Source of the DNA: Roseibium sp. MMSF_3544
GTDB taxonomy: Bacteria > Pseudomonadota > Alphaproteobacteria > Rhizobiales > Stappiaceae
Assembly (NCBI RefSeq): GCF_030732845.1
Contig: NZ_JASHKA010000006.1
Location: 124,001-188,000, forward strand
Length of the DNA: 64,000 bases
Reading direction: 5' to 3'
In this document: positions 1 through 8,633 of the stretch, in pieces
Layout: each line of letters opens with the position of its first letter
Position numbering within the stretch: the first letter of the stretch is position 1
The notes under the pieces: model-generated
Seen by the model: the letters and a program-made list of their open reading frames with translations, nothing else
Told to the model about the DNA's origin: nothing
Database searches by the model: none
Position numbers and translations under genes: made by a program

Positions 1-257
1 AGCGCGAAGTTCTGAAACGCCATGCCGAGGTTCCGTTCCTCCGGCGGCAGGCCGGAGACATCCATTCCATTCAGAATGATTTGCCCAGCTTCCGGTTCGA
101 CAGCGCCTGCGATACACCGCAGCAAGACCGTTTTTCCCGCGCCAGACGGTCCGAACAGGGCAAGGGTTTTGCCCTCGGGCACCTCGAGCGAGATGTCGTC
201 GAGCACCGCGTCGGATTTGTAGGTCTTTGTCAGCGATTTGATCTGAATACCGCTCAT
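1..257 (-). CDS. Carbohydrate ABC transporter ATP-binding protein (N-terminal part, cut by window edge)
   Basis: This is the first 85 codons of a MalK/UgpC-type ATPase that energises the permeases encoded just upstream. Walker A (GPSGAGKT) is at residues 36-43 and the Q-loop glutamine is residue 82, in FQNFA. The signature motif, Walker B and any regulatory domain lie beyond the window. The ATG at 257 comes 4 bases after the permease stop, so it is the last visible gene of the operon regulator, binding protein, permease, permease, ATPase. Family assignment is secure; the substrate is unknown. Confidence 0.9.
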   Translation of the reverse strand, partial: MSGIQIKSLTKTYKSDAVLDDISLEVPEGKTLALFGPSGAGKTVLLRCIAGAVEPEAGQIILNGMDVSGLPPEERNLGMAFQNFA

Positions 258-261
258 CAAT

Positions 262-1119
262 TCAACCTTTCACTGCCCCGAGGGACAAACCCTCAACGAG
301 GTAGCGTTGTGCGTAGAGTGCAAGAGCGAGTGTCGGCGTTATGGACAAGACGACAGCTGCCGCGATCTGTCCATATTGAATTCCACTTGCGGTCACGAAA
401 GCCAGGGCGCCGACAGTCACCGGCTGTTTGTCGGCGCTTGCCAGCACGAGTGCAAAGATGAAGTTGTTCCAGGCGAAAATGAAGGCGAGCAGCGCGGCCG
501 CCGCGATCCCCGGACCGGCGAGGGGGAGCGCTATCTTGCGAAATGTTGCGAACCATGAGTGTCCTGCGATGCGGTAAGCATGTTCGATGTCTTGCGGGAT
601 GTCTTCGAAATAACCGCGCACGATCCAAAGGATCAGCGGAAGACAGATCAGCTGGTAAACCCAGATCAGTCCGAGATAGGTGTCCGCCAGACCGATCTGC
701 TGGAAATACATGGTTAAGGGCAGCAGCACCAATAGCGGCGGCGCAAATCGAAAGCTCAGCAGGGTGAATGCAATGTCTTCCGATCCGCGAAACTTGTGAC
801 GGGCGAAGGCGTAGGCCGCCGGCACACCGAGGATGAGCGCGACGGTGACGGACCCCACGGACAAGATGATTGAGTTCATCAGGTTGTTCATGAACTCGAT
901 GCCCATCGAGGCGACGTTGCTGTCCAACCGGCCGGCAATGATCGCCGCATAGTTTGAAAAGGTCGGTTCAAACACCATGGACGGGGGAGAGCGCAGGATC
1001 GTTTCGTTGGTCTGCAGGCTCATGAGCACGATCCAGAAGATCGGGAACATGAAGAAGATCACGATCGCTGTCAGGGCAACGCCCCGCAAAACCCGTTCGA
1101 GTGGAGAGTAGTGGTGCAC
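262..1119 (-). CDS. Sugar ABC transporter permease, MalG-type
   Basis: Inner-membrane permease of the binding-protein-dependent carbohydrate class, 285 aa, with about six hydrophobic segments. The cytoplasmic EAA loop is recognisable but degenerate: it reads EHAYRIAG where EAA...DG is usual, followed by FRKIALPL. I chose the GTG at 1119 because a strong GAGGGGAGG Shine-Dalgarno lies just before it, inside the end of the upstream permease gene whose stop is at 1122-1124. An upstream ATG at 1203 would overlap that gene by 80 bases. It pairs with the permease at 1122-2045. Confidence 0.9.
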   Translation of the reverse strand: MHHYSPLERVLRGVALTAIVIFFMFPIFWIVLMSLQTNETILRSPPSMVFEPTFSNYAAIIAGRLDSNVASMGIEFMNNLMNSIILSVGSVTVALILGVPAAYAFARHKFRGSEDIAFTLLSFRFAPPLLVLLPLTMYFQQIGLADTYLGLIWVYQLICLPLILWIVRGYFEDIPQDIEHAYRIAGHSWFATFRKIALPLAGPGIAAAALLAFIFAWNNFIFALVLASADKQPVTVGALAFVTASGIQYGQIAAAVVLSITPTLALALYAQRYLVEGLSLGAVKG

Positions 1120-1121
1120 GG

Positions 1122-2045
1122 TCAAGCCTCCCCTCTGGCGCGCTCGCGCAAACGGAGCCAGTTCTTGATGAAGAGATTGGACAGGAAGAATGTGATCGCC
1201 CACAGGATCAGCAGCAATGCGGCGGAACGGCCGACATTGGTGGACTGGAAGAAGTTCAGGTAAGCCTCGACCTGGAACACCATCAACCGGTCACCGGGGC
1301 CGCCCTGGGTCATCGCGTAAATGATGTCGAACTGCTGTATGGAGTCGAGCAGTCGGAACAGCGAGGCCGTCAGGATATACGGCAAGAGCATCGGCAAAGT
1401 GATGCGCCAGAACTGCTGCAGCCGTGGAACACCGTCAAGCGCCGCCGCCTCGAAGGGCTGCGTCGGGAGGGATCTCAACCCGGCGAGAAGCAGGATCATG
1501 ATGAATGGCGTGTAGACCCAGATATCGACGAGCACAACAGTCAGAAGGGCCGTCGAGGGATCTGACCCCCATCGCATGTTTTCAAACCCGAGCACCTGGG
1601 CGAAATAGCTCAGGATGCCAAAATTCGGGTTCGTCATCAGCTTGAACATCAAAGCGGCGAGTGCAGGTGCCGTCATCAGCGGCAGAAGCAGCATGATGGA
1701 AATGAAGTTGTTGAACCGCGTGCGCTTTTGAAGAAGCAGGGCGATCCCAAGGCCAAGCAGAAGCTCCAGGCCAACCGTAAGTGCCGCGTAGACAAGACTA
1801 ACCTGGAGCGTGTTCCAGAAGGAGGGATCCGTCAGGAAATTGAGGTAGTTCTCTCCCCAATTCATGCCCCTGTTCCAGGGCTGTGACAAACGGTACCGCT
1901 GCAGCGAGAACCAGACCGCCGTGAAGAACGGTATCAGGATCCCGATGCACACCAGAAGGGCTGGCAGGCTCAGAAGATAGGGAAAAAGCTTGCTCGGGAT
2001 CCGGAAGCGCGCAGGCGCGACACGGACCGCGGTATCGTTGGCCAT
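1122..2045 (-). CDS. Sugar ABC transporter permease, MalF-type
   Basis: Inner-membrane permease of 307 aa with about six transmembrane helices and a well-preserved EAA loop (EAAALDGVPRLQQFWRITLP). It is the first of the two permease genes after the binding protein and probably forms a heterodimer with the product of 262-1119. A 60-bp gap containing a GC-rich hairpin separates it from the binding-protein gene. The substrate cannot be read from the sequence; the SorC regulator at the head of the operon suggests a sugar, sugar phosphate precursor or polyol. Confidence 0.9.
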   Translation of the reverse strand: MANDTAVRVAPARFRIPSKLFPYLLSLPALLVCIGILIPFFTAVWFSLQRYRLSQPWNRGMNWGENYLNFLTDPSFWNTLQVSLVYAALTVGLELLLGLGIALLLQKRTRFNNFISIMLLLPLMTAPALAALMFKLMTNPNFGILSYFAQVLGFENMRWGSDPSTALLTVVLVDIWVYTPFIMILLLAGLRSLPTQPFEAAALDGVPRLQQFWRITLPMLLPYILTASLFRLLDSIQQFDIIYAMTQGGPGDRLMVFQVEAYLNFFQSTNVGRSAALLLILWAITFFLSNLFIKNWLRLRERARGEA

Positions 2046-2071
2046 GACGAAAACCTAGAGAGGTAAAGGGA

Positions 2072-2093
2072 GGCGGGCCCCGTTGAGCCCGCC
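2072..2093 (-). promoter_or_regulatory. Hairpin between binding-protein and permease genes
   Basis: On the minus strand GGCGGGCTC and GGGCCCGCC form a 9-bp stem (one G-U pair) closed by the tetraloop AACG. No U-tract follows. It sits 12 bases after the binding-protein stop and before the permease start. Such hairpins in malE-like positions usually protect the binding-protein mRNA and reduce downstream expression; that role is inferred. Confidence 0.6.
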
Positions 2094-2105
2094 CATAGTT
2101 TGAAG

Positions 2106-3545
2106 TTAGCCTAGTCCGGCTTCCTTCAGCTGCCTGTCCACGCTGGTTGCAAGCTGATCAAGTCCCTCGTCGACGGGAACTTCATTGGCAACCATCTTCT
2201 GAAGCGTTGCCGCCCATTCGGTCGTCAGGTCAAAGAACAGCGGCTGTGCCGTGAACTTGATTGACGCGCCTGGTGCCGAGACGTCATGCATCTCGACATA
2301 TCCGGGATAGGAGTTCGCCAGGCGATCCCGGAACCCGGCGTCTTCCCATACGGACGAGCGTACCGGGTTGACGAAGTCCATCTTGGTTGCGCCGAAGAGG
2401 CCGTGTTCAGGCCCGGACGCCCACTGCATGAAGTACCAGGTTGCGTCGAGGTCTTTTGAGAACTTCGACATGGCGAGCGACCAGATCCAGATATTCGGCG
2501 TGGGTGCGCCGTTTCCGGAAGCTGCAAACGGTGCATAGGCGAGCTGCCCGGCCATTGCGTTGTCGCCGCCGTTCATGAAGTAGCCGAGAATGTCGGCGTC
2601 GTAGATCATGGCGGACTTGCCTGCACCCAGATCGGTGCCGACCTGGTACCAGGTGTGGGTCGACCAATCCGCGGCACCCGATTCCTGGATCATCTTCACC
2701 CATTTGGCATGGAAGTCCTTGGACCCGGCCGTGTTCATGGCTGCTGACAACTTGCCGTCGTCGCTGACATTGAGATCGTGTTCGCCAAGATTTGCGTATG
2801 CCGACAGGAAGCCCGGGTGAATGGTTGCCCAGCTTCTAGAGCCACGGACACCTATACCGTAAACCCCGTCATTGCCGGCTTGCAGTTTCGCGGCCGTCTC
2901 AATCAGCTCGTCGAGATTGGTCGGAAGCGAAGCCTGTGCTTTTTCAAGCATGGATGCGTTGAAGGCCAGGTTGTTCTGCTCGTAGCCCCACGGGATACAC
3001 CATTGCTTGGCATCGGCAGACCCGAGTTCCCCGCCCGGTTTGCCGTTCCAGGCGCATGACTTGCGCACGCCTTCGAGCATGTCGGACCAATTGTAGTTCG
3101 GGTTTGTCTTGGACGTGTCGTTGATCCATTCATTGTGGTCCACGATCCAGCCTGCCGGGCCGTAGGTCCAGGTCATGTAGGCGCCGGTCATGAAGGCATC
3201 GTATTCGCTGGACCCGGAGGACAGCGCGGCAGTTACCTTGTCGAAATAGACGTCTTCCGGAAAGATGTCGTAGGAGACCTCCATGCCCGTCAATTGCTTG
3301 AAATTGTCGAGATTGGCGATCATTGCGTCCGTGTAGGGATGCTTGTTCAAAAGCAGCTTGATCGACTTGCCATTGTGCTTTTTCCAGTCGAAGTCCGCGG
3401 CAAGCGCCTGCGTAGCAGCCGCGTTCACGAGAACGCTGGCGCTGGCGGCAGTCACACCCAGCGCCGACAGAGACCGGAGCAGGCTGCGACGGCTCATCTG
3501 GCCTCTCATGTAAGCATTTACGAGGTCTTTCTCTTTTTCATACAT
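2106..3545 (-). CDS. Tat-exported extracellular solute-binding protein
   Basis: Periplasmic receptor of 479 aa for the operon's ABC importer. The N-terminus has a 17-residue leader, then a twin-arginine motif (SRRSLLRSL, arginines 19-20), a hydrophobic stretch and a probable cleavage site after ALA near residue 50. The mature part resembles family-1 carbohydrate-binding proteins. The leader before the twin arginine resembles that of the binding protein at 17850-19355, suggesting the two transport systems are related. It is the second gene of its operon, 27 bases after the regulator. Confidence 0.88.
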   Translation of the reverse strand: MYEKEKDLVNAYMRGQMSRRSLLRSLSALGVTAASASVLVNAAATQALAADFDWKKHNGKSIKLLLNKHPYTDAMIANLDNFKQLTGMEVSYDIFPEDVYFDKVTAALSSGSSEYDAFMTGAYMTWTYGPAGWIVDHNEWINDTSKTNPNYNWSDMLEGVRKSCAWNGKPGGELGSADAKQWCIPWGYEQNNLAFNASMLEKAQASLPTNLDELIETAAKLQAGNDGVYGIGVRGSRSWATIHPGFLSAYANLGEHDLNVSDDGKLSAAMNTAGSKDFHAKWVKMIQESGAADWSTHTWYQVGTDLGAGKSAMIYDADILGYFMNGGDNAMAGQLAYAPFAASGNGAPTPNIWIWSLAMSKFSKDLDATWYFMQWASGPEHGLFGATKMDFVNPVRSSVWEDAGFRDRLANSYPGYVEMHDVSAPGASIKFTAQPLFFDLTTEWAATLQKMVANEVPVDEGLDQLATSVDRQLKEAGLG

Positions 3546-3572
3546 AGACTTTCCTCCCAGATCGCCCGCGGT

Positions 3573-4562
3573 TTAGGCAGCGCCGGCGACGCGACCGTCG
3601 CTCAGACCTTCGACAAGACTGCGGGCAGCTGCCTCGTCGATAATCAAACCTGTTAAAAGCCCGCTGGAAAGCGCGGCTTTGATGGCCTCGACCTTGCCGA
3701 GACCTCCTGCAATCGCGACCACTTCACGGCCACGCAAATCGTTCAGGGGCAGGGCCATGGCCCGTCCGTCCAAGGACGTGGAAATCTGGTTGCCATCCAC
3801 GTCCAGAAACTGGCCGAGTATCTCGGCCGCAGCGCCCCGTTGTGTCAGTTCTTCGGTGATGTTCGCCTGGCCGACAGCCAGGGACCCGGTCGACGTCTTC
3901 AGATCGCCAATCCCGACAACGGCCAATTCGCAATCCTGCATGCGCGCAAAGGCATCGCGCAGCATCGATTGGGAGGCCAGAACAGCTTTGTCTTCCGGTG
4001 AGTTTGCGAACAGGGGGGCCGGCATCAGATAAGATTCCGCACCGGTCATCTGTGCCAGCCGATGGATCACATCATAGGGATTGGCTGCAAGCGACCGGGT
4101 CAAACCGCCAAGCAGCGAAACGAATATCGTGCCGTTGACCGACCGTCTCTGCATGGCTTCGACCGACGCGGCAATCGTCCTGCCGTGACTGACCCCAATT
4201 GTCCTGTAGGCGCCTTTTTCCAAAAGATGCCCGAGCCAGTGGCCGCCGAGAGCCCCCAGGGCACGAAGCGGGATCGGGTCGGGTTCGCCCAGATCCATCG
4301 CCACCCGGCACATGGTCAGGCCGAATGTCTCGATCAGCGTGTTTTCCAGTTCCACGCATGGCGCAGCTGTCGCATCAACCGAAATATGAACAAAGCCGAG
4401 GCCCTGCGCCTTGACGATGAGCCTGTGGGCACGCGTGCCCGAGACGCCCAGTCGTATGGCGACTTCCGACTGCGTCAAGCCGCCCACGAAGTGGAGCCAG
4501 GCGGCGCGGGCCGCCATCTCGGTTTCTTCCTGAAGTTTTGACGTGGATGCACCTTTCGCCAA
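3573..4562 (-). CDS. SorC-family sugar-binding transcriptional regulator
   Basis: A 329-aa regulator with an N-terminal helix-turn-helix (GLTQSEVAIRLGVSGTRAHRLI, about residues 28-49) and a large C-terminal effector domain of the SorC type, which binds phosphorylated sugars in characterised members. The TTG at 4562 is favoured by a GAGGGGAAG Shine-Dalgarno; an in-frame ATG near 4515 would cut into the region before the HTH. It heads the operon it presumably controls. A perfect inverted repeat at 4605-4624 is a likely operator. Length matches the second SorC regulator at 11637-12626 exactly. Confidence 0.85.
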   Translation of the reverse strand: MAKGASTSKLQEETEMAARAAWLHFVGGLTQSEVAIRLGVSGTRAHRLIVKAQGLGFVHISVDATAAPCVELENTLIETFGLTMCRVAMDLGEPDPIPLRALGALGGHWLGHLLEKGAYRTIGVSHGRTIAASVEAMQRRSVNGTIFVSLLGGLTRSLAANPYDVIHRLAQMTGAESYLMPAPLFANSPEDKAVLASQSMLRDAFARMQDCELAVVGIGDLKTSTGSLAVGQANITEELTQRGAAAEILGQFLDVDGNQISTSLDGRAMALPLNDLRGREVVAIAGGLGKVEAIKAALSSGLLTGLIIDEAAARSLVEGLSDGRVAGAA

Positions 4563-4604
4563 CAGCTTCCCCTCGGTTCACGACAAAAATGCAATTTATT
4601 CCAT

Positions 4605-4624
4605 TTCTGAAATTATTTTCAGAA
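4605..4624. promoter_or_regulatory. Probable SorC operator (perfect 8-bp inverted repeat)
   Basis: TTCTGAAA, the spacer TTAT, then TTTCAGAA. The 20-bp palindrome lies 43 bases upstream of the SorC start codon in AT-rich DNA, the expected place for autoregulation of the regulator-transporter operon. Assignment to this regulator is by position only. Confidence 0.5.
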
Positions 4625-4983
4625 TCGCATTGATCGTCAATCAAAAAACGTTGTGCGCTGCAAAGAGCAACGCCCTTGGATCTGTCCTTTTTCAAGCTGA
4701 GGGAGAGCGGTTTCGGTGCGTGGTTTTCAAGGCGCGACCGAAGATAAGCCCGTTTCTTGAATGACTTGCCATGCCGGGAGTGAACCCGGAAAGATCGCAG
4801 GAAGCGGGTTGCCCTTAGCGCAGGAAAATCGCGGCGAAGGGATTTGTTGCGCGACGGATCGCCAACGTCACGGAGGCGGAAACCAGAAAACTGAAGCCTT
4901 CGCCTTCACGGTTCCAAAGGGTCTGGTCGGCTGTTTTTCGTGTCAGGCCACACACTGAATTCCGGAGTGGCGGAACTCAAAGG

Positions 4984-4999
4984 CGCCTCGGAAGAGGCG
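4984..4999 (-). terminator. Weak hairpin downstream of the acyl-CoA synthetase
   Basis: CGCCTC and GAGGCG form a 6-bp GC stem with a 4-base loop about 100 bases past the synthetase stop. The minus-strand sequence after it has only a short T run (CCTTTGAG), so intrinsic termination is possible but weakly supported. Confidence 0.3.
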
Positions 5000-5102
5000 T
5001 GTCCGCTGCCCCTGATTGCAGCTTTGAAGTTCATTTAAAGGAGAGATGGTCGTGTGCGAGATTTATTGGTCTGGTGCTCGTCAATAACAGGCTGAAAGAG
5101 CG

Positions 5103-6653
5103 CTAGCTGTGATCGTGTGCTTCTTCCGCCAGTCTCTTCAGGGTCACCCGGTCGACCTTGCCAGTTGGGTTTAAGGGAATCTCGTCAAGAAAGCGGATTT
5201 CTTCCGGTGCCTTGTAGCCGATCTGTTCTTGTGCGAATGCAATCAGTTCAATGTCGCTGGGCGACGTGCCGTCTTTGGCGACGACATAAGCACGCACGTT
5301 TTCACCATGCACCAGATCGTGCACGCCGATTACGCCCGCATACGCAACACTTGGATGCAGAAGCAGAGCGTCTTCGACCTCCTGCGGGAATATGTTCAGG
5401 CTGTTGTGGATGATGATCTGCTTCTTGCGTCCACGAAAGTACAGGTAACCGTCTTCGTCAGCATGCATGATATCGCCGCTGTCGAACCATTCGCCGTCGA
5501 AGACTTTTTCCGTCGCAACAGGGTCGTTCCAATATCCCAGCATCCGGCTTTTCGTCCGCATCCAGACGACACCCGGTTCGCCGGGAGAGACTTCCTTGCC
5601 GTTCTCGTCCCGGATTGAGATGTCGAACCCCGCCACCGGCCGGCCTGCCGAGCCCGGAACGATGCGCGCGGATGGCGGGTTCAGCGTTGCCAACCCCATC
5701 TCCGAACATCCATAGCCTTCGTCGATGGGTATTCCGGTCAGATCCAGAAATTCAGTCTCAAGCTCTATCGGAACCTTGTCGCTTCCCGACCGCACCAGTC
5801 TGAGCGATGCAAAATCCTCACGTGTCGCATGACCATCGCGCAGGAGATTAAAGAGCGCGCAGGGCAACATGCACAGGACCGTCGGTTTTTCCACGCGCAT
5901 CAGCGGAACGATTTCTTCAGCGCCATAAGCGCGTGCGACGATCGCCTGACCACCCAGCGACAGAACGGAGAAAGAGAACAGAATGCCGCCAATATGCGAC
6001 AGCGACGAGCCGGGCAGAACCCGGTCCTCAACGGTCATTTCGAAACCTGCGGCACAGCTTGCGAACATGTATGAAATCGACTCGCGGCTGTGCGTCACCC
6101 CTTTGGCCGGCCCGGTGCTGCCGGAGGTGAACAGCATGAAGACCGGCGTGTCGGCGGGCAGGTTTGCCGGTGCGGCCGCTTTACCTTTCCGTTCGATCCA
6201 TTCTTCAAACGTTGGATAGGGTCCGATACCCCGCCACTCGAAACTCAGCAATCCTGCCATCTCACGAGATTGCGTTGCCTGGAGAATGTCTGCTTCGCGT
6301 TCCGCATGGAAAAGCATGAACCTTGCTCCGCTCGCATCAAGCGCGCGTTCGATTTCAATCGGGGTGTTCCTGTAATTCAGCGGAACAGCGATGAGACCTG
6401 CTTTGAAACAAGCAATGTAGTGAACCAAGAGAGCGCCCCGGTTTGGCATGAGGGAGGCGATGCGGTCGCCCGTCTTCAAGCCGCGGTCGAGATATTGCGC
6501 ACACAGGTTGTCGCTGGCTTCATCCAGCTCACGAAAGGTCCAGGTTTGCTGCAGCGACACGACCGCCTTTTCATCGGGTTTGAGGGTCAGACCGGCATGC
6601 AGCAACTTGTCCAAGGAAACGACGTCATCGAGCGGGTTACCGGAAATAGGCAT
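5103..6653 (-). CDS. AMP-binding acyl-CoA synthetase
   Basis: A 516-aa cytoplasmic enzyme that should activate a carboxylic acid with ATP to an acyl-adenylate and transfer it to CoA. All core motifs of the ANL superfamily are present: LFTSGSTGPAKG near residue 175, YGCSEMG near 318, the hinge motif YLYFRGRKKQII near 410 and the C-terminal PTGKVDR lysine near 498. The length fits medium- or long-chain fatty acyl or aryl acid ligases. It stands alone between two intergenic gaps, so the natural acid cannot be deduced from neighbours. Confidence 0.88.
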   Translation of the reverse strand: MPISGNPLDDVVSLDKLLHAGLTLKPDEKAVVSLQQTWTFRELDEASDNLCAQYLDRGLKTGDRIASLMPNRGALLVHYIACFKAGLIAVPLNYRNTPIEIERALDASGARFMLFHAEREADILQATQSREMAGLLSFEWRGIGPYPTFEEWIERKGKAAAPANLPADTPVFMLFTSGSTGPAKGVTHSRESISYMFASCAAGFEMTVEDRVLPGSSLSHIGGILFSFSVLSLGGQAIVARAYGAEEIVPLMRVEKPTVLCMLPCALFNLLRDGHATREDFASLRLVRSGSDKVPIELETEFLDLTGIPIDEGYGCSEMGLATLNPPSARIVPGSAGRPVAGFDISIRDENGKEVSPGEPGVVWMRTKSRMLGYWNDPVATEKVFDGEWFDSGDIMHADEDGYLYFRGRKKQIIIHNSLNIFPQEVEDALLLHPSVAYAGVIGVHDLVHGENVRAYVVAKDGTSPSDIELIAFAQEQIGYKAPEEIRFLDEIPLNPTGKVDRVTLKRLAEEAHDHS

Positions 6654-6756
6654 TACGATTCTGGTGCTCTCTGTCTCTTGACGACGCGAAGGAAAGCCAG
6701 CTGCGGTCCGTTCGAAACCAAGCAGCTTGTTTCCGCTGCATTCATTAGTCCGTGCC

Positions 6757-8319
6757 CTAGGCGTCTTGGACCACGGCCGGTTCTATTGCGTGTGCTGCAA
6801 GGCTTTGACCTGCCTCCTGCATCGTCAGATAGGTTTGGTCAGCCCCCGCATCGGTAATTTGCTGAACATGATCAGCATGCAGCGCATGGCTGACAATTGT
6901 TCCGGAAAAACCGCTTGCGCGCAGCATACGGGCCGCGATCAGCTTGGCTTCAAGATCATCCATGGCCAGGACCGCAGCCGAAATGTCCTTCAAATCCACG
7001 CCGCGCCAGAAATTGCTGTCTTCTGCATCGGCAAAGATCACGTTTCGCCCAGCCTCTGCATGCCCCTGGACCTTGTAGACATCCGCGTCGAGACCAATCG
7101 GCCGGTGGCCCCTTTCAACCAATGCGGCATAGGCGGCGGTTCCGGTCCGACCCATCCCGAACACCATGACATCGGCGTCGCCGAGTTCCTTGGGCTGTTC
7201 GTCCGGATGGCGTGCCTTCAGTTCAAACCGCTGAAGCTGAGGTTCGAAACGTTCGAAGATCGGATGGGCGAAGCGGTTCAGCGGTGCGGCAATCAAAAAC
7301 GAGACCGAAACCGCAATGGCCAGCGGAACAAGATAATCCTGCGCAGCGGGAATGCCCGCAGCCACGATCAGGCCGAATTCGCTATATGCCGTCAACGACA
7401 GCGCTGTCACGAAAGAGGTCCGCGCCCTGAGCTTGAACGCAATCAACACGAAGAAGAACAGAGCACCCTTGAGCGGCAGGAGAAGGCCAAGCACAAGCGC
7501 AAAGGTGACCGAGTTCCAGTCAGGCAAACCGGACATACCAATGGAAAGAAAGAAGCCGATCAGAAAGACTTCCTTGAGCGCCCAAAGCGAGTTCGACAGC
7601 TCTCCGGCGCGCGGGTGGCCCGACAGCAGAAGTCCCATGACCAGGGCACCGATCTCGCCTTTCAGGCCGATGATCTCGAAACCGACCCCGCCAATGACGA
7701 GACTGAGCATCATGCCGGTCAGCAAAAGAACCTCGTCATGTCCTGCCAGGTCCAGCAACCGGAACAGAAGCGGCCTCAAGAGAGGGGTAGCGAAGATCAG
7801 AAGTGCCCAGGGGCCCGGCAGTTTGCCTGCGAAGACTGCCAGGACCACGAGCGCGATAATGTCCTGAACAATCAGGATGCCAATGGCTGTCCTGCCGTGA
7901 AATGTCCCCAACTCGCGCTTCGCTTCGAGGATCTTTGCAGACAGCACCGTTGACGAGAAGGCAAGGGCGATGCCGATGAGCAGGGCGCCCATCCATTCGG
8001 ACGTGAAGAGCAGCCAGACAATTGGTGTGAACAAGGCAATCGAAATGGCGAAATGAATCAGCGCACCGCCAATCACCTGAGGTTCGGTGATTTGACGCAC
8101 TTTCAGTTTCAATCCGATTGTGAAGAGCAGCATCAGAACACCGAGTTCTGCGACATACTCGAGGATTGGACCTGTTTCGACAGGCATGCCGAAACCTGGG
8201 CCGACAAAATTGATGAAGAAGCCGGCGGCCAGGAAACCGACCAGTGGCGGGAGACCGACTTGCCGCACAAGAAGCCCGAAGACGAAGGCCGTTCCGATAG
8301 CGAAAACTTCAAAGTGCAT
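6757..8319 (-). CDS. Monovalent cation:proton antiporter-2 family protein (KefB/YbaL-like)
   Basis: A 520-aa inner-membrane protein with about twelve hydrophobic helices forming a Na+/H+-exchanger-type domain (residues 1-380), followed by a cytoplasmic TrkA-N/RCK nucleotide-binding domain beginning at VMVFGMGRTG near residue 395. Such proteins exchange K+ or Na+ for H+ and are gated by nucleotides or thiol adducts. There is no RCK-C domain after the RCK-N, which resembles YbaL more than KefC. No KefF/KefG-type ancillary gene is adjacent. It is flanked by 103-bp and 314-bp gaps and looks monocistronic. Confidence 0.85.
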   Translation of the reverse strand: MHFEVFAIGTAFVFGLLVRQVGLPPLVGFLAAGFFINFVGPGFGMPVETGPILEYVAELGVLMLLFTIGLKLKVRQITEPQVIGGALIHFAISIALFTPIVWLLFTSEWMGALLIGIALAFSSTVLSAKILEAKRELGTFHGRTAIGILIVQDIIALVVLAVFAGKLPGPWALLIFATPLLRPLLFRLLDLAGHDEVLLLTGMMLSLVIGGVGFEIIGLKGEIGALVMGLLLSGHPRAGELSNSLWALKEVFLIGFFLSIGMSGLPDWNSVTFALVLGLLLPLKGALFFFVLIAFKLRARTSFVTALSLTAYSEFGLIVAAGIPAAQDYLVPLAIAVSVSFLIAAPLNRFAHPIFERFEPQLQRFELKARHPDEQPKELGDADVMVFGMGRTGTAAYAALVERGHRPIGLDADVYKVQGHAEAGRNVIFADAEDSNFWRGVDLKDISAAVLAMDDLEAKLIAARMLRASGFSGTIVSHALHADHVQQITDAGADQTYLTMQEAGQSLAAHAIEPAVVQDA

Positions 8320-8633
8320 TATCGTCTCACTTGCTGTTTCGTTGCCTTACGGAATGCAAGCCACTTGGAATAATGTCCGGATAAGTTTTTTTCTTGCGGG
8401 TCATCTTGCCAGAAGCGTGCGCGGCCCGACAGAAATCAGCTATCGCGATTAACAGCTTTTACGGCAGATTTGGCGCTTTCGGCCAAGAACCGGCTGTTTG
8501 AGAACCTGCAGCTGCTCATTCGCCCCCTCGCGATCGCCGAAAAGGCGTTTGACGTGGACGGGGCGGTGTTCTGACTCGAGCGAATCTCAAGCTACATCAT
8601 CAGGAAACTGCGTGGGGCCATTGAAACTCTGCT
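8320..8633. other. 314-bp intergenic region
   Basis: This lies between the amidase 3' end and the antiporter 5' end (both minus strand). It should hold the antiporter promoter in its left part. No strong palindrome or terminator is visible. A plus-strand protein-like fragment at 8470-8574 may be gene debris and is listed separately. Confidence 0.5.
8470..8574 (+). pseudogene. Possible 34-codon coding remnant, unknown family
   Basis: In one plus-strand frame this stretch reads as a plausible amphipathic protein end (MALSAKNRLFENLQLL... ending DVDGAVF and a TGA at 8572-8574, with TTG read as start). The composition is much more protein-like than the other frames here, but there is no clear ribosome-binding site and I recognise no family. 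It could be the 3' end of a decayed gene or chance. Confidence 0.22.

Larger units (their letters stand above)
4563..5102. other. 540-bp intergenic region without a convincing gene
   Basis: This stretch lies between the 3' end of the acyl-CoA synthetase gene and the 5' end of the SorC gene, both on the minus strand. I find no ORF with protein-like composition. It holds an AT-rich promoter-like part next to the regulator (4580-4660) with the inverted repeat at 4605-4624, and a short GC hairpin near the synthetase end. The central part (about 4700-4960) contains only imperfect dyads that I cannot assign. Confidence 0.6.

Noticed and set aside
6727..7953. 408-aa plus-strand frame
   Set aside because: Antisense of the antiporter; hydrophilic Gln/Arg/His-rich product expected from reverse reading of membrane helices.
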